The notes beneath the pieces are model-generated. The model had not been told where the DNA came from and searched no databases. It saw nothing but the letters and a program-made list of their open reading frames with translations. Source: Lepiota brunneoincarnata (lineage: Eukaryota > Basidiomycota > Agaricomycetes > Agaricales > Agaricaceae). From it: DNA of 64,000 bases. Made by a program: the position numbers and the translations under genes. Positions 21,114 through 30,266 of the stretch are shown piece by piece. Where the stretch lies: NCBI GenBank assembly GCA_023014365.1, contig JAEBUN010000041.1:62001-126000 (forward strand). The letters run 5' to 3'. Within the stretch, counting starts at the first letter, position 1. Every line of letters begins with the position of its first letter.

Positions 21114-21824
21114 TGTTATGATCCTTGCTCCTTCTGCATCCGAAGATAACTGGAGAAGGCCTTCAATCACTCTACAAGGTATCCAAGATGGTTGGCCTTG
21201 CAGAGCTTAGTGGATCGTGCTCAATGAGATAATGAGGGGACACACCAAGTTAAGGTAGAGAGAGGTTAACAACTGCTGTTAACAAGATTAAAGCTTAAGG
21301 CTTTAATCTCTACTTGTACAGGCCTTTATATACCTACAAGATGCTATATACTCATTATAGGTTATTGGGCTGTTCTACTTGTCCTGCACAGTCTTGACCA
21401 TGATGCACATCCTAGCTGATGGCATCCTACTGTTATTTATATCTTACAATGAGTCAGTGTCCTTGTTCTCTATTCCACTGCTGTGCAATGTTCCATTGCT
21501 TTCCTCTGACTCATAATCCTCTTCTCCCAATCCTATCTCCATGGATTCTCCTCCATTCTCATTTTCCATTCTCTTGGTGCTTCCATCTGCATTGGAGGTT
21601 GGATCAGTTGATCCATGGCTATCTTTTTTATCCTCAGGGTATTCCAGAATATCCTCCAGGGTTATTCCATTCCTGCTTCTCTCGCCAGGTCCCACATGGT
21701 GTTGTAGTATTCCCCTTCTTTGTCTTCATATTCCTGTGCTTGTAGTTGGTCTGTGGTCTCCTGTACCCATCTTGTAAAGTCGAATAGTTGTTCTTGTTCC
21801 TCTTGATCTAGACTGTTCATAACA
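21114..21824 (-). mobile_element. F-family element F1, 711 bp, ATCCA duplication
   Basis: Ends TGTTATGA/TCATAACA are perfect 8-bp inverted repeats. The flanking 5-bp duplication is ATCCA (21109-21113 and 21825-21829). The plus strand contains the shared GATAACTGGAG and CCTTCAATCACTCTACAAGG. In minus-strand reading an ATG lies six bases inside the end (21820) and opens a 52-codon ORF (21662-21820) rich in E and Q; an overlapping acidic ORF (21444-21695) follows. TG/CA ends and a 5-bp duplication fit an LTR, but the coding potential is unusual for a solo LTR, so a miniature LTR element is possible. Confidence 0.8.
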
Positions 21825-22324
21825 ATCCAGCTGCTTGACTGACTGAATGGCAGCTAAATAGTTATAAAAGGTCAGCAGCAGCTGAAATGGTCAAGAAATT
21901 CAAGTCATTTGAATAGCAGCATATGTATACTTGAATTCTCTACTGTTGCAGCCACTATTTGCCTGGTTGAGCTGCCACTGACATTTCATGACTATTCAAC
22001 TACTATTCATTCAATTAAGCCACTGCATGATTTCACACATTGACCTGAGTTAGTTAGAGCCTGTTAGATTTTGTAGCTTTTTTTTCAAGTTTTCCTGTGC
22101 TACTGATTAAGCCACCACCTTTATTTTTGTGCATTGGTTGGGGCTCTTGAATTTTGTAGTAATTTCTTTAGTTTATCTATGTCTCTGGTTGAACCACTGC
22201 TATTTCCCAGAGTGTTGCCCAGTTGTTGTACACCCTTCCCTAGGGGATGTCAATTGGTGGACACTAACTTTCATATCTTACATCCAATTTGAGATATCTG
22301 GACCAAGCAAGTCAGTTTTCCTAT

Positions 22325-22655
22325 TATATGAAGGGAAAGCATGAACAGGCAGTCAGGCTAAGTGCACTGACTGGTCAAGTAGGCAAGTACTTTCATTTTG
22401 GGAATTAGGGAGGTTGAACACTGGGACCATTTGTAACCTTGTCTAGTATGCCTCCTGATAGCTAAGGGACTCACTGTCTTGGGATAAGCCAGCATTGCTG
22501 CTATATGAAAGGGAAGCATGAACAGGCAGTCAGGCCAAGTGCACTGACTGGTCAAGTAAGCAAGCACCTTTGTTTTGGGAAGTAGGGGAGTTGAACACTG
22601 GGACTATTTGTGACCCTGTCTAGTATGCTTCTTGATAGCTGGGGGAAGACTGGTA
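22325..22655 (+). repeat. Two-copy tandem duplication, unit about 177 bp
   Basis: TATATGAAGGGAAAGCATG at about 22325 recurs as TATATGAAAGGGAAGCATG at about 22502. The following GAACAGGCAGTCAGGC, GTGCACTGACTGGTCAAGTA and GTTGAACACTGGGAC blocks recur in the same order. No coding. It lies directly upstream of the 18S-like stretch, and I could not match it to a ribosomal spacer. Confidence 0.85.
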
Positions 22656-22686
22656 TGTCCTGAACCTAGTCATTCATGCTCCTGTT

Positions 22687-23155
22687 ATAATTAATGGAAT
22701 AGTTTGGGGGACATTGGTATTGAGTCACTAGAGGTGAAATTCTTGGATTGACTCAAGACTGACTATTATGAAAGCATTTTCCAATGATTTTTTCATTAAT
22801 TAAGAATAAAGGTTAGGGGATCAAAAATGATCAGATACTGGTGTGGCCTTAACAGTGAACTATGCTGACTAGGGATCAGGCAACCTCAAATTTGATGTAT
22901 CACCTACCACCTTACAAGAAAGCAAAGTCTTTGGGTTCTGGAGGGAGTATTGTTATAAGGCTGAAACTTACAGGAATTGACAGAAGGGCACCACCAGGTA
23001 TAAAGCCTGTGGCTTAATTTGACTCAGCTCAGGGAATACCTAGTAAGTGTGAGTCATTTGCTACTACTGATTGAATGGTGTAGTGAGGTCTCCAGATTAG
23101 CTTTGGGGAGCTTACAACAGCATCATACTGCTAAGAAGCTGATAAAATCTCATCC
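22687..23155 (+). pseudogene. Decayed 18S rRNA fragment
   Basis: Universally conserved small-subunit landmarks appear in correct order: GAGGTGAAATTCTTGGAT (22731-22748, exact), AAGCATTTTCCAA, GGGGATCAAAAATGATCAGA, AACTATGCTGACTAGGGATC, AAGTCTTTGGGTTCTGG (22925-22941), GAATTGACAGAAGGGCACCA (22976-22995), GGCTTAATTTGACTCA, then near the gene end CTACTACTGATTGAATGG (23061-23078) and GCTAAGAAGCTGATAAA. Two internal deletions (after 23040 and near 23058) remove several hundred bases of the 3' domain. Most mismatches to the expected sequence are C-to-T or G-to-A at former CpG sites, for example GACGGAAG to GACAGAAG. It is not a working rRNA gene. Confidence 0.93.
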
Positions 23156-23193
23156 ATGAGTTAGTTAGAGCTTATTCTCCCTGTGTTACTAGT

Positions 23194-23695
23194 TGTTATG
23201 ATCCGTGCTCCTTCTGTACCCGAGGATAACTGGAGACGGCCTTCAATCACTCTACAAGGTGTCCGAGACGGTTGGCCTTATAGAGCTTAGTGGATCGCGC
23301 TCAATGAGATAACGAGGGAAGACGCCAAGTTAAGGCAGAGAGGTAAACGACCGCTGTTAACAAGATTAAAGCTTAGGGCTTTAATCTCTACTTGTACAGG
23401 CCTTATATACCTATGAGGTGCTATATACTCGTTATAGGTTACTTGGCTGTTCTACTGGTCGTGCGCAGTCCTGATCATGATGCACATCCTGGCTGATGGC
23501 ATCCTAGTGTTATTTATATTACAATGAGTCAGTACTCTTGCTACTGCTGTGCGATGTTCCATTGCTTTCCTCTGACTCATAATCTTCTTCTCCCGATTGT
23601 ATCTCCATGGAGTCCTCTCCATTCTCGCTTTCCATTCTCTCGGTGCTTCCATCCGTATCAGAGGTTGGGTCGGTTGATCCATGTTTATCTTCCTA
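23194..23695 (+). repeat. F-family element, truncated copy F2
   Basis: It follows F1 from TGTTATGATCCGTGCTCC to about GGTTGATCCATGTTTATC and then stops, lacking the last 200 bp of F1. It retains far more CpG than F1 (GAGACGG, GATCGCGCTC, GACGACC-like positions), so it decayed less or is younger. No target duplication was found because the far end is missing. Confidence 0.8.
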
Positions 23696-25385
23696 TAGTT
23701 GAGTTACTGTTATTTGTCCATTGAATTTTGTAACCTTTTCTCCACTGCCATTCAACCTTTGTAAATTGCTTAGAGCCTAAAACCTGCTTGGAATATAGGC
23801 TGGGCCTTTTACAAGGGTTTAGGGCAAGCCCTGGCTAGCTTAGGGCCAGGCTCAATTTTTGCCACTTTACTGCACATTACCACCACTTTACTGTGATACT
23901 AGTGCAGTAGGGTGTGGTAATAGTGGTGGTAAATCAACTATGCCCCTTACTTAGCAATACTGTTTCCTTTCCAAGGACATACCAGTAATAGCTCATTTCC
24001 AAGCAGCATGAATGCCGAAACCAGAAGCGTTACTCATAGCAAAAGGCATTGTAGGGCTCTCCTCCCTTGCAGGGCTGGGCCTAAAGCTCCAGCCAAACCC
24101 TTCAGCTTATTGGTACTGAAGGGCATAGGCAAACCTAGGCCATATCCTGCTATCCATACTGTTACCACCATGTCCACAACTGTGTAGATGAGGCAGCCCC
24201 AGAAATAGCAAAACTATGCCATGTTCTCTCTAGCTATGTCTAAAGATGTAATAATTGCACCTCCTTTACCAGAGCTTGTCTTAGCCTGCATCCCAAAAGG
24301 CAGCAGGGAACTGATATTAGTGCATGCTTCAGGTACTCAAATTGTGCCTTACTATAAATCACACCTGATTGCAGGGATGTGAGATGATAGATGGAGGGGC
24401 CAGTGGGGTAATAGTTGGATGGAGGTTCCAGTAACTAAAGCTAGCATTTAAGTCTACCTCCATGAAGTACACTGCATCTGTCTTAACAACACCAAGAGGC
24501 CATAAAGAAGTGCATTTGGTGCACCACCCTCCCAATTTGTATGGACAGTAAGTCCAGCCCAATCCTAGTCAATGCACTAGATACCCCATGCTGTGGTCTT
24601 GTGATGAAGCCAAGCAGTTTGGTAAATCATATAATATCACATTTGGGATCCAAGGGCCAACCAAATCCTCTAGCAGTCCAGTGCTGCAACTGTAGAGATT
24701 GCCAATTGGCTACTTGTGGAAATGGCAACCTTTCACAATCTTGCAATTACCATCACTTCAGATCAGTAACAACCTCAGATCAGATAGAGAGTGAGTCTAT
24801 GCATGTCATTTTGTGGCTTTACTGATGAGGTAGTTACAGCACTTGTGGCCAGTATGTTCAAGATGTAGTATATAGTTCATACTTGGAATACCAAACAAAC
24901 TTTTATAGGCATTTACAGGACCAGAAAAAAACCCTGAAGAATTGAAAAAAACAGAGCACAACCAAATATGTAGTAGGGAAGAAAGCTACCCAGGCTGGGT
25001 AGGTGTAAGAACAATTGTAAAAGTTCATAAAGGCCAAGGTAGGGCAACAAATTTAGTGCTGTTGGACTGGGTGTTATGAATATACTGTATATAGGCCACT
25101 ATAAAGGGAATCAAGAGCCATGTTGATGAGGCTCATGGATTTAAGAGATTATCTGCTGAAGCTTCCATGGAGTGTGAGTAGGGTGGTAAGAAGGAAAAAC
25201 AGACATTCAGTATGAGGGAGTCAAACACTTCAGCCTGATAAAGCACATCAGCAGCCATTTGCACTTAGAAGGCCAGCCATCACCATTCCTCAAACATTCA
25301 TTTTGCTGTAGAGGAAAGCTCTATGTTTTGTGAGGTAGTGCTCATCTCCACCAGTAATTTATACTCCTCCCCAGGTGTTCAAGTG
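23696..25385. other. Long unassigned stretch
   Basis: About 1.7 kb with no ORF I can support and no recognised transposon motif. Inverted GGGCCAGG/CCTGGCCC-like words near 23840 and 24070 hint at a decayed terminal-inverted-repeat element. A short Cys-rich ORF at 24541-24825 (CCNCRDCQLATCGN) is probably chance. Confidence 0.35.
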
Positions 25386-25570
25386 AGTCTACATGGATTT
25401 GTATAGATCTATGTATATCTATATGGATCTGTGTGGACCTGTATGGATCTGCATAGATCTGTATGGATTCATGTGGATCTATATGGATCTATATGGATCT
25501 GTATTGATCTATGTGGATCTATATAGATCTGCATGGATCTTTATGAATCTATGTGGATCCATGTAGACTT
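25386..25570. repeat. GGATCT minisatellite
   Basis: About 185 bp of imperfect 10-12 bp units such as GTGGATCTATAT and ATGGATCTGTAT, around fifteen units. No coding. It lies about 100 bp beyond the stop of the minus-strand orphan ORF (25667). Confidence 0.85.
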
Positions 25571-25666
25571 TATACAGTTTATGAACTTAGAAACCAAACT
25601 AGTGATCTACCATGTATATAATATCTAAGATAAATTACATGGGTCTGTATTAGTCCACATATATCA

Positions 25667-26653
25667 CTATGAGATGTTTAGCTTATTGGCGATGATTTCT
25701 TTGACCTTGGAGATGTCCCACTCATTTGGCCACCAGTTGTCTGTTGCATCATAGAAGGCTTCTGGTTGGTCATGCCTTCTTGGTCTCCATGCATATGGAT
25801 CTTCTCCTGCCTCTGCCTTGATGAGTTTGGGTTCATACCCTAGTTCATTGCCTGAATCGTCATCCTCCCATAGGTTTTTGGATTTCTTGACCACTTGGCT
25901 CCAGTTGGTCAGTTTCTCTACTGTTACCATCTCCGTTTCTCCTGATATAGCCCCTGCCAGGTTTTGGGCAAAGATCTTTTGTTTCATTTCCCTAGGCTTG
26001 TCGCTTGGGATTTTGATTTCTGTTTCTGTGCATTTTGCCTTTTTATTTGGAGGGGGTTTGTGTGCTTTCATCACCTCTGATAGTTTGGACCCTGGATATT
26101 TCTGGGCCTTCGACCCTGTTAGTGGGGTCGTCTTTCTCTGGGTTGGCAACGTCCCCATTTGTGCCTTTGGTGTTTTGCCTTTCCCTGCTAGGCTTTTCCT
26201 TGTTATTCTTGGTCTGCCTGCCAGGGGGCCTCCCATTTCCTCTATTGTAATGCTGTCTGGGACATATGGGTCTTCATCCATAGGCTTTGCCACTGATTTT
26301 CTTTTTACCACTTTTCTTATTGTGTGTTTTGGGGAGGGTAGTTTCAGGGTTTCCTCTTTCTCATCAATGTCCATCTCAATTGTTAGTTGTCCAAGGTCAT
26401 CTATGTCTCCCATATCCTCTTTATCTGATATTTCTATATCAGCCTCCTTTTCTTTTTCGCTCTCCTCATCTGATGTCCCAATTTCCAAAGATGAGGATGT
26501 TGCTAGTTCCTCTTGGGGGAGGCATTTTCTTTTCTGAGTGGTTTCAGTTTTTGGAGTGGACATGATGGTGTAGTGTTTCGGGGTTTTTAAGCTTTGTCTG
26601 CTTTTAGCATTTTTCTTATTGGTTCTCACAGGGGCTAGCAACTTGGTTGCCAC
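25667..26653 (-). CDS. Orphan 328-aa basic/acidic protein, unknown
   Basis: A single uninterrupted ORF starting MATKLLAPVRTNKKNAKSRQ. The N-terminal third is Lys/Thr-rich with an acidic Ser/Glu/Asp block (about residues 50-110). The middle is Pro/Lys-rich with RKSVAKPMDEDPYVPDS and NKKAKC. The C-terminus is Trp-containing and well ordered in appearance (NWSQVVKKSKNLWEDDDSG, AWRPRRHDQP, WWPNEWDISKVKEIIANKLN). I recognise no family. An open frame of this length amid ruined elements suggests recent coding. It could be a host gene, a capsid-like ORF of an unrecognised retroelement, or a captured gene. The plus-strand ORF at 25818-26537 is its shadow. Confidence 0.5.
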   Translation of the reverse strand: MATKLLAPVRTNKKNAKSRQSLKTPKHYTIMSTPKTETTQKRKCLPQEELATSSSLEIGTSDEESEKEKEADIEISDKEDMGDIDDLGQLTIEMDIDEKEETLKLPSPKHTIRKVVKRKSVAKPMDEDPYVPDSITIEEMGGPLAGRPRITRKSLAGKGKTPKAQMGTLPTQRKTTPLTGSKAQKYPGSKLSEVMKAHKPPPNKKAKCTETEIKIPSDKPREMKQKIFAQNLAGAISGETEMVTVEKLTNWSQVVKKSKNLWEDDDSGNELGYEPKLIKAEAGEDPYAWRPRRHDQPEAFYDATDNWWPNEWDISKVKEIIANKLNIS

Positions 26654-27165
26654 CTAGTTTTTACTTGGTTTATTTCTCGTTTACTTTTACTTTTAGGTGT
26701 TTCTTATTTTGAGGTGGTCTGTTATCACTTTAATTTTGATCATCTGTCTCTTAGTTTCCTCTTTTACGGTTTTCTACTTTGTATTGGTCTAGGGTCTAGG
26801 GTCTTTGTTTTATTTTATGGTCTATGGTTTTCTTTTTCATTATTCTATACTCCTTCATCTTTTGACTTAGGTTGTTCTGTGTCTTTTCTGTCCCCCTATC
26901 TCTTAATGCTATAGGTGGTTCTGTATCAGGATGCTTTTAAGAGTTCCCCATTTTGTTCTGTTCCATCAGTTCCTGTTTTGTTATTTTTTGTCTTGTCTTT
27001 TCTACCCGCTGCCAGTAGAGCTTCTTAACTCAGTAGCTCTTGGTGCTGGACTAGATCTAAAGAAATCGTTTTCCTCTTTCCCTTTGGTTATTTTGTGCTT
27101 TGGTTTCTCCTCAGAATAAGGGTACTCAGCCCAGGGCCTGCGACAAGGGACACAGGGTTTGGGTA
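26654..27165. other. Pyrimidine-rich stretch upstream of the orphan ORF
   Basis: The plus strand is strongly T/C-rich (26690-27010), so the minus strand upstream of the orphan ORF is purine-rich. Short tandem words TAGGGTC occur near 26790. It contains no conserved coding. It may be the promoter/leader of the orphan ORF. Homology to gypsy-3 ORF3 ends at about 27165. Confidence 0.4.
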
Positions 27166-27699
27166 TATTCTTTGACACCCTGGACATGAGACTTGATTGT
27201 GTTCTGAGTAGTTCCTTGAGTGATTCTACCCAGGCTCATTGCATATTGTATGCAGCAGCAAGAGCCTTAGTCTGTCGTATGTGGTGGGTATAATCAGCCC
27301 AGAGTTGTTGGTCGTATCCTGAAATTGGAGATTGTTCCAATCTATTAGTAAAGGTTTGGCTGGTGGCAGCCTCACACAGATCTCTGTTAGATGGGTGATC
27401 TGATCTCAGTGGTCATACTCCAGCTGAGTGGAATCTAAGGGAGGCAGCTGGGGCAGCTGTGGGTTCTGGGGTGGCATTGGGGTCAGGGATCTCATCTCTA
27501 TCAGAGGCATAGGTAGTGGCAAAGGTGTGAGAGGGGGTGTTGGGAGATGGAGCCAGAATGGGAGTTGTTTAAAGTGCTGTATGTTCGATGTCCTGGTCAT
27601 TGATAATGATAATTGAAGATGATGAGGAGGTAGGGGAAGGTGTTGTGGAAAAGGGGGGAGTAGTTTGGGGACAAGTGAGGTTGAGGTTCATGGGCATTT
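27166..27699 (-). pseudogene. gypsy-3 ORF3 fragment
   Basis: Homologous to the N-terminal part of the accessory ORF of gypsy-2, with a LDSTQLEYDH-like Pro-rich tract (27406-27600) and then DYTHHIRQTKALAAAY and ESLKELLRTQSSLMSRVSKN. The zinc-knuckle half is missing, because the sequence diverges at about 27165. Stops are present. Confidence 0.7.
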
Positions 27700-29227
27700 T
27701 TAAGTTGTTTTGGTGTGGGAGTGAAGTTGTTTCTGGTAGGTTCTGGTGGGTTCCTGATCTTTCTGGGGAATTCCATAGGCTTCTTTATACTCAGTTAGGT
27801 ATTCTTTGGCATTTGTACAGAGTGTTTCATCAGTGATCCATTCGTTCTCTGTGTGGAAGTATCCTTTCCATTTGATGTAGTATTGGAGTTTTCCACAATA
27901 TTGGCAGTGATTGAGAATAGTTTCAATTTTGTATTCTTCTTCTTCATTGATGATGTCAGGTGGTGGTGGTATTGGATAAGATCCATATACTTCTGTTTCA
28001 TTGAATGGGGTGAGAAGGTTTTGATGGAATACTGGGTGTATCTTCCATTTGATCAGAAGTTGGAGTTTGTATGTCATTGGTGACAGAACTTCTTTAATGA
28101 TGAATGGTCCTAGTCATTTTGGGGATATTTTTCATGATTGGAATGGAAGTTTGAGGTTTTTGGCTTCTAACCATACTTTCTGATGTGTTTCAAGGGGTTT
28201 GGCAGTTCTTCTGCTTCTTTGTTTCATAATGTCGGCAGCTATTTGGTGGGTGGTGTGTGCTTCTTTTCAGGCATTGTCTAGAAGTCTGATGTGATCATCT
28301 ATTGATGGGAAGTTTGATGTTTCCATGATGGTGGGGATTGCTGGAAGGTTGTATCCCATGATGAGTTCAAATGGAGATTTTTGATTTTTGGCATGTGTCT
28401 TGGAGTTGTGGGAGAATTCAAGGATTGGGAGTGTTTCTGACCATTTGTGAGGGTTCCTGGTGCAATATATGGATAGGTAGGTTTTTATCTCTTGATTGTA
28501 TTGTTCAGTTGTTCCATCTGTTTGTGGATGATAGGCAGTGGAGAAGGCTTGTTTGATGTTCAGTCATTTTGCTAGTTGCCTGAGGGATTGGGCAGCAAAT
28601 CTAGGGTCTCTGTCTGATATGATTTTGTCAGAAAGACCATATCTTGTGAATACTTTCTCAATAAGAAGTCTTCCAATAACGTTAGCTATGGTGTTTTCTG
28701 ATGTAGGAACGAAAATTACCCCTTTTGTAAGGCTGTGGTCCACCATGGACAATATGGCATTATTTCCCATGGATGGTGGAAGACCAGTGATTAGATCCCA
28801 AGAGATCTGACTGAATGGGCATAACAAAGATGCTGGTTGGATAGATTGAATCAGGGCATGATCTGGTTGTCAGATGATTTTGTGTTGCTGACACTCTGGA
28901 CAGCCTTTGATGTAATTCTTTATGAATGTTGACATCCCTGGCCAATACACTTCTTTTTTGGTGAGGCAGTATGTTTCCTGTTCTCCAGGGTGGCCACATG
29001 TAGGGTGGTTGTGGTATCTTGCAATGACATTGTGTCTGAGTTGGAGGTCTTCTGGAATGATGACATGTTCTTGCAATGTGAGGAGTGGACTGTTTGGGGT
29101 CGGGACTGTTCTGAAGTCCTTATCGGCCGCATTAGGGTGGGATTCTTTGAGGAGTTTGAATGCTTTAGTGGTTTTAGCATTGTATTTGGGTGATTCTGTG
29201 ATTCCTTCTTGGAGTTCCATATCAATG
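27700..29227 (-). pseudogene. gypsy-3 integrase and chromodomain relic
   Basis: Blocks in minus orientation: the integrase zinc finger at 28870-29227 (HPTCGHPGEQETY, KEVYWPGMSTFIK, CPECQQHK); the catalytic core at 28564-28827 (ISWDLITGLPPSMGNNAILS, YGLSDKIISDRDPRFA) continuing with YHPQTDGTTE-like sequence near 28520; the GPF-like module and chromodomain at 27700-28077 (KWKIHPVFHQNLL, EEEYKIETILNH, YIKWKGYFHTENEWI). Fewer stops than in gypsy-2. The upstream RNase H half lies at 39049-39966, beyond element E. Confidence 0.9.
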
Positions 29228-29469
29228 TTGTTGCGCTGCAAAATCATTTCATTTGTGAAATTACTAGCTAATAAAGTAACTAACTTTCCAATACCAAATA
29301 ATATCAGTATATGGCCATGGTCAGACACTGGGGTGTGAGAGATTAAGAATACTATCTAAAATATGTGAAGGCAGACATCTCAGAAACAGAACCAGAACAC
29401 CCAGACAAGTAAAAATGTGCTGTTAACTAACTTATTAGTGATAAGGCTATGGAAGAATGACTCTGGTAT

Positions 29470-30132
29470 TGTTAGAGCCGGTGCGGGTCGGGACCGAAAC
29501 GGAGGGTTGGGGTGGTATCCTTGGTATAAGGTAACCGGGGGACAGGGCGAAGTCAGTACGTAGACTTCGGGACCGAGGCGGAGTACGTCGGGCGGGGGGT
29601 TGGACTTGCGGCCTCAGCTTATGTGCTGTGCCCTCCTACTGTCCTAGTCCGTATTTCAGGAAGTCGGAGCCGAAGCGGAGCGAGGCAGAAGAGAGGAGAG
29701 GATATGGAACAGGGAGCTGGTCCGCTGCTCGATTCGATTATCAGACTGAGGAGTACAAGCCAAGTGCCTACGGTATATATACTACTAGCTCGACGAATGA
29801 TGACTCGTACTGACTACGTGCGGAGCGAAGCGGAGACCCATATGGTTACAAGCGGATTACAAATAATTTCGAATGGAATGGAGACCGGTACGGGTATGGA
29901 GACTGGTAACGTATTCTGATTACGGACGGAGAATGGAGAACTGGACAATGGGAGCACCGAGGGTCAGGTGGTCGTGGCACGTGTAGAGGTAGGTCGCGTG
30001 ATCGGGGCGAAGGGTTGCGGTCGGAGCCAGTCGGGGCCGAGTCGGAGGGCATAGGGTTGTCGTGTGGAGCACACGTGGAGTTGAGAAGCCGAAGCCTAAT
30101 GGTTAAGCTCTAGGTTTGGTGTGGATATGACA
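29470..30132 (-). repeat. 3' LTR of gypsy D1
   Basis: 663 bp. In element orientation it begins TGTCATATCCACACC and ends CGGCTCTAACA. It holds one copy of the GGGACCGAAACGGAGGG unit, where the 5' LTR has five. It also contains short direct-repeat words GAAGCGGAG. Confidence 0.95.
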
Positions 30133-30146
30133 GTGCCCCCCCTTTA
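30133..30146 (-). other. Polypurine tract of D1
   Basis: In minus reading TAAAGGGGGGGCAC directly precedes the 3' LTR start TGTCAT. D2 has the same tract at 47126-47139. It is the expected plus-strand primer. Confidence 0.85.
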
Positions 30147-30207
30147 GGGCCGAGCCTCGAGGCCCAAGGCGGTCTAGACCGGGGCCCACCGGAAAATTCC
30201 ACGAGGG

Positions 30208-30218
30208 TATAAAAAAAA
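30208..30218 (+). promoter_or_regulatory. TATA box of the D1 antisense gene
   Basis: TATAAAAAAAA lies about 58 bp upstream of the antisense ATG (30267), outside the LTR. D2 keeps TATAAAAA at the same relative place (47056-47063, minus strand). The interval from the LTR to the TATA box contains conserved palindromic words (CCTCGAGG, GGTCTAGACC) that could be operator sites; this is inference. Confidence 0.7.
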
Positions 30219-30266
30219 GGTGAACTGATTCGAATTTGAGAGGACACAACTTGACCTCCTACCCCC

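Larger units (their letters stand above)
20412..21880 (+). repeat. Pair of about 67-bp direct repeats
   Basis: GTGTGAAGTCATCCAGCTAC with its following TTGACTGACT and AAAGGTCAG occurs at 20412-20478. It recurs at 21093-21113 plus 21825-21880, where F1 has split it. G1 lies between the copies. The span given covers both. It may be the terminal repeats of an unrecognised element or a segmental duplication. Confidence 0.55.
22046..23171 (+). repeat. 15-bp direct repeats around the rDNA relic
   Basis: TGAGTTAGTTAGAGC occurs at 22046-22060 and again at 23157-23171, with weaker similarity continuing after each copy. The block in between holds the 177-bp tandem duplication and the 18S relic. Confidence 0.5.

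Noticed and set aside
24541..24825. Cys-rich 94-aa ORF as a zinc-finger protein
   Set aside because: The cysteine spacing matches no known finger, and the surrounding sequence has no coding character.
25818..26537. 239-aa plus-strand hydrophobic ORF (possible membrane protein)
   Set aside because: It is complementary to the orphan minus-strand ORF, whose charged composition looks more like real protein; hydrophobicity on the reverse strand is expected from Lys/Glu codons.
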